A stretch of 64,000 nucleotides of DNA from Cherax quadricarinatus (GCF_038502225.1 NC_091292.1:52892932-52956931), one strand, 5' to 3'. Numbered from the stretch's first letter, positions 1-10,290 are shown. Numbers and translations: made by a program. The notes: a model not told the origin generated them from the sequence alone.

Positions 1-261
1 TTTCAAGGTTCTTTTCATAGTAAAACCAATCAACATCACCTCTATTTCTATAACATGTTTTCCATTCTATCAAATGAGACCAAGAAAATGAGAATACAAC
101 CATAAATACTATACAAAAATACACCACAAAGTCGGCGTTTTAATCCAAAAATACGGTGTTTTTTTTCTCATGCACTGTGTGCTGCAGGATTTTTTTTTTT
201 ATGGTGCACACTGACCACACAGACCCATTCTCTCACATGTGGGCCTACCAGCTTTCTCCCG
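1..261. other. Non-coding flank, nothing recognised
   Basis: AT-rich sequence with short homopolymer runs. No protein similarity, splice-flanked exon or structured repeat was recognised before reverse-transcriptase-like coding begins near 262. Confidence 0.5.
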
Positions 262-267
262 CTTGAT

Positions 268-1267
268 TTGAAGCCGCTAGAATTTTTGAGTATATATGCG
301 TCAAACACAGTGGCTTGTAAGATGTATATGTACGACCGAAACAGTAAAAGGATTAATTGTCTCATACACAGAATTAAGCAGTTTTTGTCTCCCCAGTTAC
401 ATGGTTTCATGCATGGAAGGAGTGTGCATCATTTCTTAGCCACCTTTCTCACCCTGCACACTGACAGCTCATACACTACCTTCTTTGCCCTTATATCTGC
501 TTTTGATGTAGCCAACCGACATGTAATCATTAGAGAACTTGCAAGAATAGATGTTGGAGGATGGCTTCTCCACTGGATTAAAGGCTACCTGTCCAGTAGA
601 AAGTGTGTTGTTCCAGGGACATGGAAATGTAACCAAAGATTTTAAATTAGGAACCCCACAGGGAGGTGTGCTCAGTCCCACCCTATTCAATATTCTAATT
701 AATGCCTTACTTAATGCTATGCCTAGCCAACCCCATCATTAAATGATTAGTTTTGCTGATGATATAATGATTCACACCACTGGATTCTCCAACACCCAAA
801 ACATTCTTAATCATGTACTAGCCTCGTGTCAGGACCTGGGGTTGATAATCTCTACTGATAAAACAAAGATGCTCAACAGACGTCCTCCTCGACAGAGTGG
901 CACAGTTCGTCAGATCCAGTTGCATGATGGGACTCATCTAGAATATGTAAGCAGATACAGGTATCTAGGCTTTGAGGTTCCATTACTTGGACCTGTTGTA
1001 ACGAGACTTTGTTGCCAATACAAATAAAGGCTGAGGGTACTTAGAGTTGTGGCAGGTTTTCATCCCAGGTATGGAACTAATGTTAAAATTGTGAAAATAA
1101 TGTATCTTGCTTATATGAGATCATTGGTTGATTATGCTGCACCACTACTTGCACTCATGTCTGACTGGAAGCTTGGAGGGCTGGAAAAACTGCGAAACGA
1201 AGCAATGAGGATTATCCTAGGATGCCCTCGTTCTGCTAGAATTCTAAATTCTGAGGAAAGAACTTAA
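268..1267 (+). pseudogene. LINE reverse transcriptase, frameshifted
   Basis: The RT palm can be followed over at least four frame segments: 268-645, 551-742, 743-1027 and 1049-1267. Visible landmarks are HGFMHGRSVHHF; ISAFDVANR, the first catalytic Asp region (about 490-520); GTPQGGVLSPTLFN (about 650-690); and SFADDIMIH, the catalytic Asp pair (about 752-778). The switch from 268-645 to 551-742 and the stop before FADD show the copy cannot make a continuous enzyme. By family knowledge this enzyme would perform target-primed reverse transcription. The upstream APE-type endonuclease is absent. Confidence 0.8.
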
Positions 1268-1606
1268 TATTCCAAGCATTAGAGTTTGTGTTACTGAAAG
1301 AAATATCCTCATTGGGATCAATACGCTTATGTTAGCCCATTCAAATCCCTGCACAGAAGCCCTTCAAACTTTCCTCAGCACTTGTGAACATCCTTCCAGA
1401 TGGATTGAAAAAACTGGAACTGACCTGCATGAACCAGCTACATGATATATGTTAAGTTAGGCAACAGAGGCACTTCCTTGCTCCATCGGATATTACCCCA
1501 TTCCAAACTACCATTCCTCCATTTCCCCCCAAAGTTCTTCTTAAATCACAACCAAAGCTTCGTCTTGGAGCCAAACAGGGTGCCTTAAGCTGTATTGATA
1601 ACTTAG

Positions 1607-2452
1607 TCACACAGAACACTGTCACAAATTATTTACGTTGATGGTTCTGTTCACCAATCCACAGGTGCAGCTGGTAGTGCTGCTGTTGTCATACAGAGTG
1701 ATGGCTATCATAAAGAAATTGGAGCACGCATCAATAACTGGGCCTCTACCCTTCAAACAGAACTGTTTACCATACTCCTTGCACTCAAATGCATCCATGT
1801 ATCTAAGGTTGACACTTTAATTGTAACTGATTCTCTGTCATCCATAAATGCTCTCAACTCATTAAGTATAAATTGTGGCATGCTTGTGTCAGAAGCCAGA
1901 CACAGGTATGGTAAGATTGTGGACAGTGGAGGCAGATTGCACATGCTGTGGATTCCATATCACACTGGTCTTCAGATGCATGATAGAACTGATGAATTGG
2001 CTAAGCTGTATGCTTTCAAAGAGGGAGTAGATTACAATCTTGGGCTGTCAGATAGCAGTTTGAGAACAATTATACGAAAAGAACTTCAAGTGAACTTCAT
2101 TGACTTAAGACTTAGGGAGATTGACACAAGTCAGTGGATCAATCATTATTCCATCATGCAGGAGGAGCCACTTGTCTATGGTGCATCCAACAAAATAAGC
2201 AGATTCTTGGATGTCACTACCGCCCAGCTCCGGCTGGGTTACAAGTATCTTTGGCAGGTTAAATCACCACCACCAGATGTAGACCAAACGAAATGTAAAC
2301 TTTGCCAGATGGACTATTGTCACACCTTGCATCATTATGTACTGAAGTGTGATAAAATTAATGCATTTAGAGACAATTCACTCAGAAATGTTCAAGAAAT
2401 GGCAAAGTATTTTATCCACAGTGGTATATTACAGACCATTCTGGAGAAATAG
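1607..2452 (+). pseudogene. LINE RNase H domain plus C-terminal CCHC-like motif
   Basis: An open frame from 1607 to the stop at 2452, longer than its first internal methionine suggests. The RNase H signature is complete: YVDGS (first Asp, near 1638), LQTELFTI (Glu, near 1757), VTDSLSSI (Asp, near 1828) and DRTDELAK (last Asp, near 1987) next to WIPYHTG. The C-terminal part has CKLCQMDYCHTLHHYVLKC, the cysteine/histidine knuckle commonly found at the end of I-like and related LINE ORF2 proteins. All four acidic residues survive although the RT upstream is broken. Classed as a pseudogene because it has no independent start or promoter that can be seen. Confidence 0.78.
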
Positions 2453-2475
2453 CTGTAAATGAAGCATTATCACGT

Positions 2476-3911
2476 ATGTGTGTGTGTGTGTGTGTGCTCG
2501 CCTAATTGTACTCGCCTAATTGTGGTTGCAGGGGTCAAGACTCGGCTCCTGGCCCCACCTCTTCACTGATCGCTACTAGGTCCTCTCGCTCTGCTTCCAG
2601 AGCTTTGTCATACCTCGTCTTAAAGCTATGTATGGTTCCTGCCTCCACTACTTCACTTGCTAGGCTATTCCACTTCCTGACGACTCTGACTGAAGAAATG
2701 CTTCCTAACATCCCTCTGACTCGACTGAGTCTTCAGCTTCCAATTGTGACACCTTGTTTCTGTGTCCCCTCTCTGGAACAACCTGTCTCTGTCTACCTTA
2801 TCTATTCCATGCAGTATTTTGTATGTCATTATCATGTCTCCCCTGACTCCTGTCCATCAATGTTGTCAGTCCGATTTCCCTCAACCTTTCTTCATAGGAC
2901 ATACCCCTGAGCTCCGGAACTAGCCTTGTTGCAAACCTTTGCACTTTCTCTGATTTCTTGATGTGTTTAACCAGGTGTGGGTTCCAAACTGGTGCTGCAT
3001 ACTCCAGTATGGGCCTGACGCACACAGTGTATAAAGTCTTGAACGATTCCTTACTAAGGTATCGGAACACTATTCTCAGGATTGCCAGGCGCCCGTATGC
3101 TGCAGCAGTTATCTGGTTGATGTGTGCCTCTGGAGACATGATCGGTGTTATGGTCACCCCAAGATCTTTCTCCTTGAGTGAGGTTTGCAGTCTTTGGCCA
3201 CCTAGCCTATACTCTGTCTGCGGTCTTCTTTGCCCTTCTCCGATCTTCATGACTTTGCATTTGGCAGGGTTGAATTCAAGAAGCCAGTTGCTGGACCATG
3301 TGTCTAGCCTGTCCAGATCTTTGAAGTCCTGCTTGGTCCTCATTTGATTTAATTCTCCTCATTAACTTCACATCATCTGCGAACAGGGACACCTCTGAGT
3401 TTATCCCTTCCATCATGTCATTCACATATACCAGAAATAGCACTGGTCCTAGGACCGATCCCTGTGGGACCCCGCTCGTCACAGGTGCCCACTGTGATAC
3501 CTCATCCCGTACCATGACTTGTTGTTGCCTCCCTGTCAGATATTATCTGATCCATTGCAGTGCCCTTCCTGTTATACGCGCTTGATCCTCTAGTTTCTGC
3601 ACTAGTCGCTTGTGATGAACTGTGTCGAAGGCCTTCTTGCAGTCCAAGAAAATGCAATCAACATACCCCTCTCTCTCGTGTCGTACTTCTGTAACTTTGT
3701 CATAGAACTCCAGAAGGTTTGTGACACAGGATTTGCCTTTCATGAATCCGTGCTGGTTGTCGTTTATAATCTTGTTCCGTTCCAGGTGCTCCACCACTCT
3801 CCTCCTGATAATCTCCATGACTTTGCATACTATACACGTCATTGACACTGGTCTGTAATTTAGTGCCTCTTTTCTGTCTCCTTTTTTAAAAATGGGAACT
3901 ACATTTTGTGG
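2476..3911 (-). mobile_element. CR1-like LINE, 5'-truncated copy a, with (AC)n tail
   Basis: On the minus strand the RT starts abruptly at VVPIFKKGD (about 3900). It continues NYRPVSM, HGFMKGKSCVTNLL, FLDCKKAFDTVHH (3543-3971), then [13 protein letters not shown] and LFADDVKLM (3276-3515), then the C-terminal block VRPILEYAAPVWNPHL and KVQRFATRLVPEL (2798-3343). Frame changes separate the three parts. The 3' end passes through a conserved stretch (GGGGCCAGGAGC region near 2550) and ends in (AC)n at 2476-2499. The 5' edge abuts the (AC)n tail of copy b. Assigned to the CR1 group from the VRP.LEYA.PVW and YEERLRE blocks. Confidence 0.82.
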
Positions 3912-5225
3912 TTTGTGTGTGTGTGTGTGTGTGTGTACTCGCCTAGTTGAGGTTGCAGGGGTCGAGTCCAAGCTCCTGGCCCCACCTCTTCACTGGTCAC
4001 TACTAGGTCACTCTCCCCGTACCGTGAGCTTTTTCATACCTCTGCTTAAAGCTATGTATGGATCGTGCCTCCACTACTTCGCTTCCCAAACTATTCCACT
4101 TTCTGACTACTCTGTGGCTGAAGAAATACTTCCTAACATTCCTATGATTCATTTGTGTCTTCAACTTCCAACTGTGTCCCCTTGTTACTGTGTCCAATCT
4201 CTGGAACATCCTGTCTTTGTCCACCTTGTCGATTCCTCTCAGTATTTTGTATGTCGTTATCATATCCCCCCTATCTCTCCTGTCCTCCAGTGTCATCAGG
4301 TTGATTTCCCTTAACCTCTCCTCGTAGGACATACCTCTTAGCTCTGGGACTAGTCTTGTTGCAAACCTTTGCACTTTCTCTAGTTTCTTTACGTGCTTGA
4401 CTAGGTGTGGGTTCCAAACTGGTGCCGCATACTCCAATATGGGCCTAACGTACACGGTGTACAGGGTCCTGAACGATTCCTTATTAAGATTTCAGAATGC
4501 TGTTCTGAGGTTTGCTAGGCGCCCATATGCTGCAGCCGTTATTTGGTTGATGTGCGCTTTAGGAGATGTGCCTGGTGTTATACTCGCCCCAAGATCTTTT
4601 TCCTTGAGTGAGGTTTGTAGTCTCTGGCCCCCTAGACTGTACTCCGTCTGCGGTCTTCTTTGCCCTTCCGCATTCTTCACGACTTTGCACTTGGTGGGGT
4701 TGAACTCCAGGAGCCAATTGCTGGACCAGGTCTGCAGCCTGTCCAGATCCCTTTGTAGTTTGCCTGGTCTTCGATCGAATGAATTCTTCTCATCAACTTC
4801 ACGTCATCTGCAAACAGGGACACCTCGGAGTCTATTCCTTCCGTCATGTCGTTCACAAATACCAGAAACAGCACTGGTCCTAGGACTGACCCCTGTGGGA
4901 CCCCGCTGGTCACAGGTGCCCACTCTGACACCTTGCCATGTACCATGACTCACTGCTGTCTTCCTGACAAGTATTCCCTGATCCATTGTAGTGCCTTCCC
5001 TGTTATCCTTGCTTGGTCCTCCAGTTTTGCACTAATCTCTCGTGTGGAACTGTCAAACGCCTTCTTGCAGTCCAAGAAAATGCAATCCACCCACCCCTCT
5101 CTCTCTCTTGTCTTACTGCTGTCACCATGTCATAGAACTCCAGTAGGTTTGTGACACAGGATTTCCCGTCCCTGAAACCATGTTGGCTGCTGTTGATGTG
5201 ATCATTCCTTTCTAGGTGTTCCACC
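3912..5225 (-). mobile_element. CR1-like LINE, 5'-truncated copy b, with (AC)n tail
   Basis: A second copy of the same family as the one at 2476-3911, on the same strand. Its RT starts at VEHLERNDHINSSQHGF (about 5220) and passes through frameshifts to [16 protein letters not shown] and LFADDVKLM (4677-4946), a short middle part (4492-4680) and a long C-terminal part (4003-4455) that ends with the LINE-typical FFSHRVVRKWNSLG. The 3' tail is (AC)n at 3912-3937, directly joined to the 5' truncation point of copy a. The 5' truncation lies directly in the GT-rich repeat that begins at 5226. Confidence 0.82.
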
Positions 5226-5578
5226 ATTGTGTGTGTGGTGTGTATGTGTGGTATGTGTGTGTGTGTGTGGTGTGTGTATGTGGTGTGTGTATGTGGTGTG
5301 TGTATGTGGTGTGTGTATGTGGTGTGTGTATGTGGTGTGTGTATGTGGTGTGTGTATGTGGTGTGTGTATGTGTGTGTGGTGTGTGTGTGTGTGTGGTGT
5401 GTGTGTGGTGTGTGTGTGTGTATGTGGGGTGTGTATGTGTGTGGTGTGTGTGTGGTGTGTGTATGTGTGGGGTGTGTATGTGTGTGTGGGGTGTGTGTGT
5501 GCACGGGTGTGCGTGTATATGTTTGTACGCTCGTGTGCATGTGTGTCTATGCATGCACCCTCGTGTGTGTGTATGACC
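5226..5578. repeat. GT-rich microsatellite with a 13-bp TATGTGGTGTGTG period
   Basis: (GT)n-type sequence with a regular TATGTGGTGTGTG unit in the first half and irregular GT/GC sequence towards 5578. It produces His/Thr or Cys/Val repeat frames with no coding meaning. It sits at the 5' edge of CR1-like copy b. Confidence 0.9.
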
Positions 5579-5589
5579 CACTTAATATT

Positions 5590-5875
5590 TGTATTTAGAA
5601 CTCATTACAATTGTGACTGGGTGTGGACGTGTCAGTGACTCATTACTGCGTAATTTGTTTATGATTGTAACCATGTATAGGAGTGTAAATGGTTCATTAC
5701 TTTTGTAACATGTCATGATTGTGACCAGATCTGCCTGGAGTTCATTACCTTTTGTAACTAGTTCAGCTATCATAACTTTGGGGTCCAGTTCCTGGACCTA
5801 TTATGTACCTCTAATATTTTGACTACCGCCCACAGGATGGGTATGGGGTGCATAATAAAGATATTAAACTAACAC
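5590..5875 (+). mobile_element. Probable LINE 3' untranslated end
   Basis: Contains four loose copies of a CATTAC..TTTGTAAC motif, then TTTGACTACCGCCCACAGG and an AATAAAG-containing AT-rich end (about 5850-5870). A related TTTGACTACTGCCCA stretch occurs at 56377-56392. The shared block and A-rich end suggest the 3' end of a retroelement. The parent family is not identified. Confidence 0.45.
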
Positions 5876-6621
5876 ACTAACTCACTCTCTCTCACTCTCA
5901 CTCTCTCACTCTCACTCTCTCACTCTCTCACTCTCTCACTCTCTCACTCTCTCACTCTCTCACTCTCTCACTCTCTCACTCTCTCACTCTCTCACTCTCT
6001 CTCTCACTCTCTCACACTCTCTCACACTCTCTCACACTCTCACACTCTCTCACACTCTCACACTCTCTCACACTCTCACACTCTCTCACACTCTCTCACA
6101 CTCTCTCACACTCACACTCTCTCACTCTCTCTCACACTCTCTCACACTCACACTCTCTCACACTCTCTCACACTCTCTCACACTCACACTCTCACTCTCT
6201 CACACTCACACTCTCACTCTCTCACACTCTCTCTCACTCTCTCTCACACTCTCTCACTCTCTCTCACACTCTCTCACTCTCACTCTCTCACACTCTCTCA
6301 CACTCTCTCACACTCTCTCACACTCTCTCACACTCTCTCACACTCTCTCACACTCTCACTCACTCTCACTCACTCTCACTCACTCACTCTCACTCTCTCA
6401 CTCTCACTCTCTCACTCTCTCACTCTCTCACACTCTCACTCTCTCTCACTCTCTCTCACTCTCTCACACTCTCACACTCACACTCTCTCACTCTCTCACA
6501 CTCTCTCACACTCTCACTCTCACTCTCTCACTCTCTCACTCTCTCACACTCTCACTCTCTCTCACACTCTCTCACTCTCTCTCACTCTCACTCTCTCTCA
6601 CTCTCTCTCACTCACTCTCTC

Positions 6622-6656
<35 letters not shown>

Positions 6657-6688
6657 CACTCACGCTCACTCTCTCTTTCACTCACACA

Positions 6689-6722
<34 letters not shown>
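5876..6722. repeat. Polypyrimidine microsatellite (CTCTCACT/CTCTCACA)n
   Basis: About 850 bp of interleaved CTCACT, CTCTCACT and CTCTCACACT units, ending in pure (CT)n at about 6625-6655 and 6690-6722. The plus strand is almost entirely C and T with scattered A, so the tract is a candidate for triplex formation. Confidence 0.92.
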
Positions 6723-6726
<4 letters not shown>

Positions 6727-7139
6727 TTTTTCTCGCTTACCTCTCGTCCTACATTAAGACTACAAATATTTTAAGGTGAGTAATGAGTGTACTGTATATG
6801 CATTTTATCACTATTAGGTGCTTTAAGCATCATAGTATATTATGTGTGGGTGGGGGTGGCTAGGAGGGCTACCACACCTGACTTCTTACAATAAATACTA
6901 CTCACTTTTTGCCCAACATTAATTAAGACAACAAATATTTTGAGGTAAATAATGATTATACTTTGTGTGTATTTTACTTAGTTTTTAATGCCTAGTTCTG
7001 TTGCTAACTTAATATTTGTACGTTAGTGGAAACTTGTTTTCTGGCATTTATATGCGCTTATGAGTGGGAAAAAAATGACGTTCTGCTTTGTGGTGGTAGC
7101 CTGAAACCTAACATGCCATATAAGTGGGGCCCTACTGTA
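6723..7139. other. Possible DNA-transposon remnant with an internal diverged duplication
   Basis: Two diverged copies of a block of about 75 bp (about 6753-6830 and 6920-6995) share ACAAATATTTT followed by a TAATGA block. The right edge, ATAAGTGGGGCCCTACTGTA (7120-7139), resembles the terminal repeat style of pogo/Tigger-like elements, but a matching left end was not found. No gene was seen. Confidence 0.3.
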
Positions 7140-7964
7140 CCTCCCTGGCCAGTGCATGAAATCACCATCGTCCTTTCTTCATTGACATTTAAAAGTTCGT
7201 CCTTTCTTCATTGACATTTAAAAGTTCCTCGAAATATTCCTGCCATCTTCCCAATCCCTCCAGTTCCCCATCTACTAACTCCCCTACTTTGTTTTTATCT
7301 GACAGAACCATTCATTCGCTAGGCTTTCTTAACCTGTTTATCTCGCTCCAAAATTTTTTTTTATTCTCGGCAAAATTTCTTGACAGTGCTGCTCTCTCTT
7401 TATCATTTGTTCTTCTTTTACACACTCACCACTCTCTTAACCTTTCTTTGACTACTTATACTCTGCCCTTCTTATATCACTTCTGCTTTGTAAAAACCTC
7501 TCATAAACTACCTTTTTCTCTTTTATCATACACTTTACTTGATCATTTCACCAGTTACTCCTCTTTCCTCCTGCCCCCACCCTCCTATAGCCACAAACTT
7601 CTGCCCTACATTCTAATACTGCATTTTTAACACTATCCCATCCCTCATCAACCCTGTCACTACCCATACTCGCATTAACCCACCTTTCTGCCAATACTTG
7701 CTTATATCTCACCCCAACTTCCTCCTCCTGTAGTTTATAAACTTTCACCTCTTGCTTGCTGCTGCCATTTTTCTCTTGGCCCATCTACCTCTTACTCTTA
7801 ACTGTAGCTACAACTAAGTAATGATCTGATATATCCGTTGTCCCTCTATAAACATGTACATCCTGAAGCCTACACATCAGTCTTTTCACCAATTCATAAT
7901 CTAACAAAATAGCTTTGTTACGTGCTACATCATTCCTTGTTTACTTATTTATTCTCTTTTCATA

Positions 7965-8382
7965 AAGGAGGTTTTGTGGGCGAGGGGCTTGGACTTACAG
8001 CAAGTGTGTGTGTGTGTGTGTTCGATAGGAGTGAATGGAGACGAATGGTATTTAGGACCTTATGAGCTGCTGGAGTGTGAGCAGGGTAATATTTAGTGAA
8101 GGGATTCAGGGAAACCAGTTATTTTTATATAGCCGGACTTGAGTCCTGGAAATGGGAAGTACAATGCCTGCAATCTAAAGGAGGGGTTTGGGATATTGAC
8201 GGTTTGGAGGGATGTGTTGCGTATCTATACATATATGCTTCTAAACTGTTGTATTCTGGGCACCTCTGCAAAAACAGTGATTATGTGTGTAAGGTGAAAG
8301 TGTTGAATGATGAAAGTATTTTCTTTTTGGGTCACCCTGCCTTGGTGGGAGACGGCCAACTTGTTAAAAAAAAAAAAAAAAA
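7965..8382 (+). mobile_element. Retroelement 3' end with poly(A), inserted in LINE copy C
   Basis: A plus-strand segment ending GGTGGGAGACGGCCAAC then a poly(A) run (about 8365-8385), lying inside the endonuclease frame of the minus-strand LINE. It separates the codons before the NTFF-like position from those for INK.TRNDVARN. The order shows it inserted after LINE copy C. Target duplications were not clear; only AAAG-like bases are shared. It contains no recognisable protein and has a (GT)n tract at 8004-8020. Confidence 0.55.
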
Positions 8383-8576
8383 AAAAGTGTTATTACCAAA
8401 CCTCTTTCTACACACAGTTCAATTAAAGGCTCCCAATTTTCATTTACCCCTGCTACCCTAGATTTACCTACTGCTCACTCCACAACATTTTTACCCACTT
8501 TAGCATTGATATCCCCAACCACAAATACTCTAATTTGCTTCAAAACTCCCCACGCACTCTCTCAGTATTTCCCAAG

Positions 8577-8625
8577 ATCGGTCTGTCTCTGTCTCTCTGT
8601 CTGTCTGTCTCTCTCTGTCTCTCTG

Positions 8626-8656
<31 letters not shown>

Positions 8657-8746
8657 GTCTCTGTCTCTCCGTCTCTCCGTCTGTCTGTCTCTCTGTCTGT
8701 CTCTCTCTGTCTCTGTCTCTGTCTCTGTCTCTCTCTCCTCCTCCAG
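8577..8746. repeat. (CTGTCTCT)n microsatellite inside a LINE endonuclease
   Basis: A pyrimidine-rich CTGT/CTCT repeat. On the minus strand it is a GAGACAGA repeat lying between the endonuclease codons for YAPGG and [11 protein letters not shown], so it expanded from Glu/Arg-rich codons rather than being a separate insertion. Confidence 0.85.
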
Positions 8747-9494
8747 GTGCATAAATGCTTACTGTAACCCACTTTTTACATCCAACCCTTATTTTACTCC
8801 ACATAATCCTTGAATTTATACATTTATATTCCTTCTTTTCCTACCATAACTTATCCTTCAACATTACTGCTACTCCTTCCTTAGCTCTAACTCTTAGAAA
8901 CCCCTAACCTAATCCTATTTATTTCTCCCCATTGAAACTCTTCCCCCTTCAACTTTGTTTCACTTAATGCCAGTACATCCAGCTTCTTTTCATCCACAAT
9001 TATGTTTATCATTTGCACAACTACTCACATTCAAACATCCCACTTTGACGGTTATCTTCTTTTTAGTAAGCTGCTCGGGAAAAGGCGTTACTATCCCATT
9101 GCTCCCAGCATTTAGTTGACTTGTACAACATGCATGGCTTATGGAGGAAAGATTCTTATTCTGCTTCCCCATGGATATGAAAGGAAAAGCAATAAGAACA
9201 AGAACTATTAAGATAAAATCAAAGAAGACTCAGATTAATGTATATGCATGAACGTGTACATGTATGTGTTGTGTGACCTATGTGTAAGTTGAAGTAGCAA
9301 GACATACCTGAAATCTTGCATGTTTGAGACAAAAAAGACACCACCAATCCTACCTTCATGTAAGACAAATTCAGGCTTCCGTTTTACACTTGCCTGGCAG
9401 TACGGCAATACCTCCCTGAGCAATTGCTGTCCACCAACCTACTACCTATATATACCTATATATCTTGACAAATAATTAAAATTTTCTTTTTCAG

Positions 9495-9615
9495 TTTGTT
9501 TATCGACATCTGGACAGCTCTTATGTTCATCCCAGTAGGTTTGAAGAAGAAATTCCAAAGCTTCTGAAGCTTCTGAAGTATCCTGTTCAGATGTCAAAGT
9601 CATCTTTTATCACAG
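9495..9615 (+). CDS. NDC80: NDC80/HEC1 kinetochore protein, one internal exon
   Basis: A 121-bp exon preceded by a polypyrimidine acceptor (AATTTTCTTTTTCAG, ends 9494) and followed by the donor GTGACT (9616). It reads 40 codons plus one base. The peptide includes FVYRHLDSSYVHPSRFEEEI, then PKLLKLLKYPVQMSKSSF-IT. It matches from memory the N-terminal calponin-homology region of NDC80, whose human counterpart contains FEEEVPRIF and [20 protein letters not shown]. The exon ends after the first base of a codon; the next residue in the family is Val (GTN), so the phase fits. NDC80 is the microtubule-binding subunit of the Ndc80 kinetochore complex. Neither flanking exon (for example GAPHTWPH) was found nearby, so the introns are long or the locus is broken. 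Confidence 0.8.
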
Positions 9616-10205
9616 GTGACTTTCTTCTTTTTCTTTCCTATTATTAAATATTGACAATACTATGCTGCCTATTTCTTTCATTTTTATCTTTACCTTTCCA
9701 TCATTGTTTCACTTGCTCGTATCACATCCGTAGCCCTTGACCAGAATGTGAGGAAATACTAAGAAAAATGAAGAAACTCAGAAAATCTGGCAGTTCAGAA
9801 TCTAACTGCCATAGCAACAGATTTTGCATCATTTGTGTTGTCAGCAAGTGATGGAGCAGTTTAGTTATATAAACTAGATTTGAATTTCTTTAGCATTGAA
9901 AAACTAATAAGACATCAGAATCACAAATGAAACTTGCTTAGATCACAACCTCATTGAAGTGTAAATACACAAGTATAAAATGTTTTGTTGTAACTCAAAA
10001 CATTGGCAAACATAGTGGAATGTTTAGTAAGTGTAATAAAAAAAAATTTGACTAGAGAAGCAATATAACAAGAATAATGTTCTGGCTGATTTTGTGGCTA
10101 AAGTGTTATTGCAAATTGTGAAATAGGGCTACACTATTCTACAATGGTTCCTTTTAAAGCGACTTTGAAAACTATTGTATATCTTCACAACTATGTATAT
10201 CAAGA
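9616..10205. other. Probable NDC80 intron sequence
   Basis: AT-rich sequence beginning with the donor GTGACTTTC. No exon encoding the expected next NDC80 block and no repeat family was recognised before the Penelope-like terminus at 10206. Confidence 0.45.
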
Positions 10206-10255
10206 TTTTGTAAAGTAAAAGGACACAAGTGCAACTAATGTGACATTTTTATTGT

Positions 10256-10290
10256 AGCAACGTTTCGCTCTCCAGGAGCTTTATCAAGCC
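10256..10290 (-). ncRNA. Hammerhead-ribozyme-like motif, U3/A8 version, at the PLE-1 3' end
   Basis: On the minus strand: GGC, then TTGATAAA, hairpin GCTC-CTGGA-GAGC, then GAAACGTT, then GCT. It follows the hammerhead order stem I strand, C3-U-G-A-N-G-A core, stem II, GAAA, minimal stem III (AC/GT), cleavage position, stem I strand. The core has U at C3 and A at G8, which keeps a Watson-Crick partner pair, and one extra A before stem II. PLE terminal repeats are known to carry hammerhead motifs. Activity of this version is unproven. Confidence 0.55.

Larger units (their letters stand above)
262..2475 (+). mobile_element. Decayed RNase H-bearing non-LTR retrotransposon (I-like LINE), copy A
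   Basis: A LINE body lacking the endonuclease part. It reads, through several frameshifts, as reverse transcriptase (about 270-1030), a connecting region with the LINE-typical stretch NEAMRIILGCPRSARI (about 1195-1250), an RNase H domain (about 1631-2030) and a C-terminal cysteine/histidine motif (about 2290-2360). The order RT, RNase H, CCHC-like knuckle is that of I-like LINEs. Conserved blocks match those of the minus-strand element at 59790-61915, so both belong to one family. The 5' end is missing and the 3' side ends at a (GT)n tract at 2476. Dead as a reverse transcriptase because of frame breaks. Confidence 0.8.
7800..9172 (-). pseudogene. APE-type endonuclease of LINE copy C, disrupted
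   Basis: Landmarks of the exonuclease-endonuclease-phosphatase fold, in minus-strand order: VKVGCLNVSSCAND (about 9045-9005); DEKKLDVLALSETKLKG, with the catalytic Glu (about 8985-8935); VTVSIYAPG (about 8775-8750); a microsatellite-encoded Arg/Asp/Glu run (8577-8746); [15 protein letters not shown] (about 8575-8530); VFVVGDINAKVGKN, with the Asp-x-Asn motif (about 8525-8485); and, after the insertion at 7965-8382, ARNKAILLDYELVKR and TTDISDHYLVVA, with the SDH catalytic motif (about 7930-7810). In LINEs this enzyme nicks the target to prime cDNA synthesis. Frameshifts and the insertion make it inactive. Confidence 0.75.
7150..9440 (-). mobile_element. APE-endonuclease LINE (copy C), 5' region only, interrupted
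   Basis: Read on the minus strand from about 9440: an untranslated leader, the endonuclease (about 9135-8385, resuming about 7958-7800), then the endonuclease-RT linker (about 7790-7200). The linker has WDSVKNAVLECRAEVCG, FWSEINRLRK and GRWQEYFEELL. The RT domain is absent, so this copy is cut at its 3' side, unlike the usual 5' truncation. It is broken by an inserted retroelement 3' end (7965-8382) and by a microsatellite grown inside the endonuclease (8577-8746). A 30-bp direct duplication at 7168-7227 repeats the ELLNVNEERT codons. The clade is left open. Confidence 0.72.

Noticed and set aside
2506..5154. Plus-strand frames over the CR1-like copies, and similar ones at 57612-58241
   Set aside because: They are antisense shadows of minus-strand RT sequence, which has recognisable motifs while these do not.
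5202..5598. His/Thr-rich and Cys/Val-rich frames
   Set aside because: Artefacts of the GT-rich microsatellite, read in several frames on both strands.
7211..7630. Ser/Leu/Phe-rich plus-strand frame of 139 codons
   Set aside because: Antisense of the LINE copy C endonuclease-RT linker, which reads FWSEINRLRK and RWQEYFEELL on the minus strand.
8506..8813. Ser/Leu-rich and Arg/Asp/Glu-rich frames
   Set aside because: Artefacts of the CTGT/CTCT microsatellite. Only the flanking endonuclease codons have meaning.
9240..9494. Upstream NDC80 exon
   Set aside because: The sequence matches the 5' leader of the minus-strand LINE copy C and has no NDC80-like peptide.
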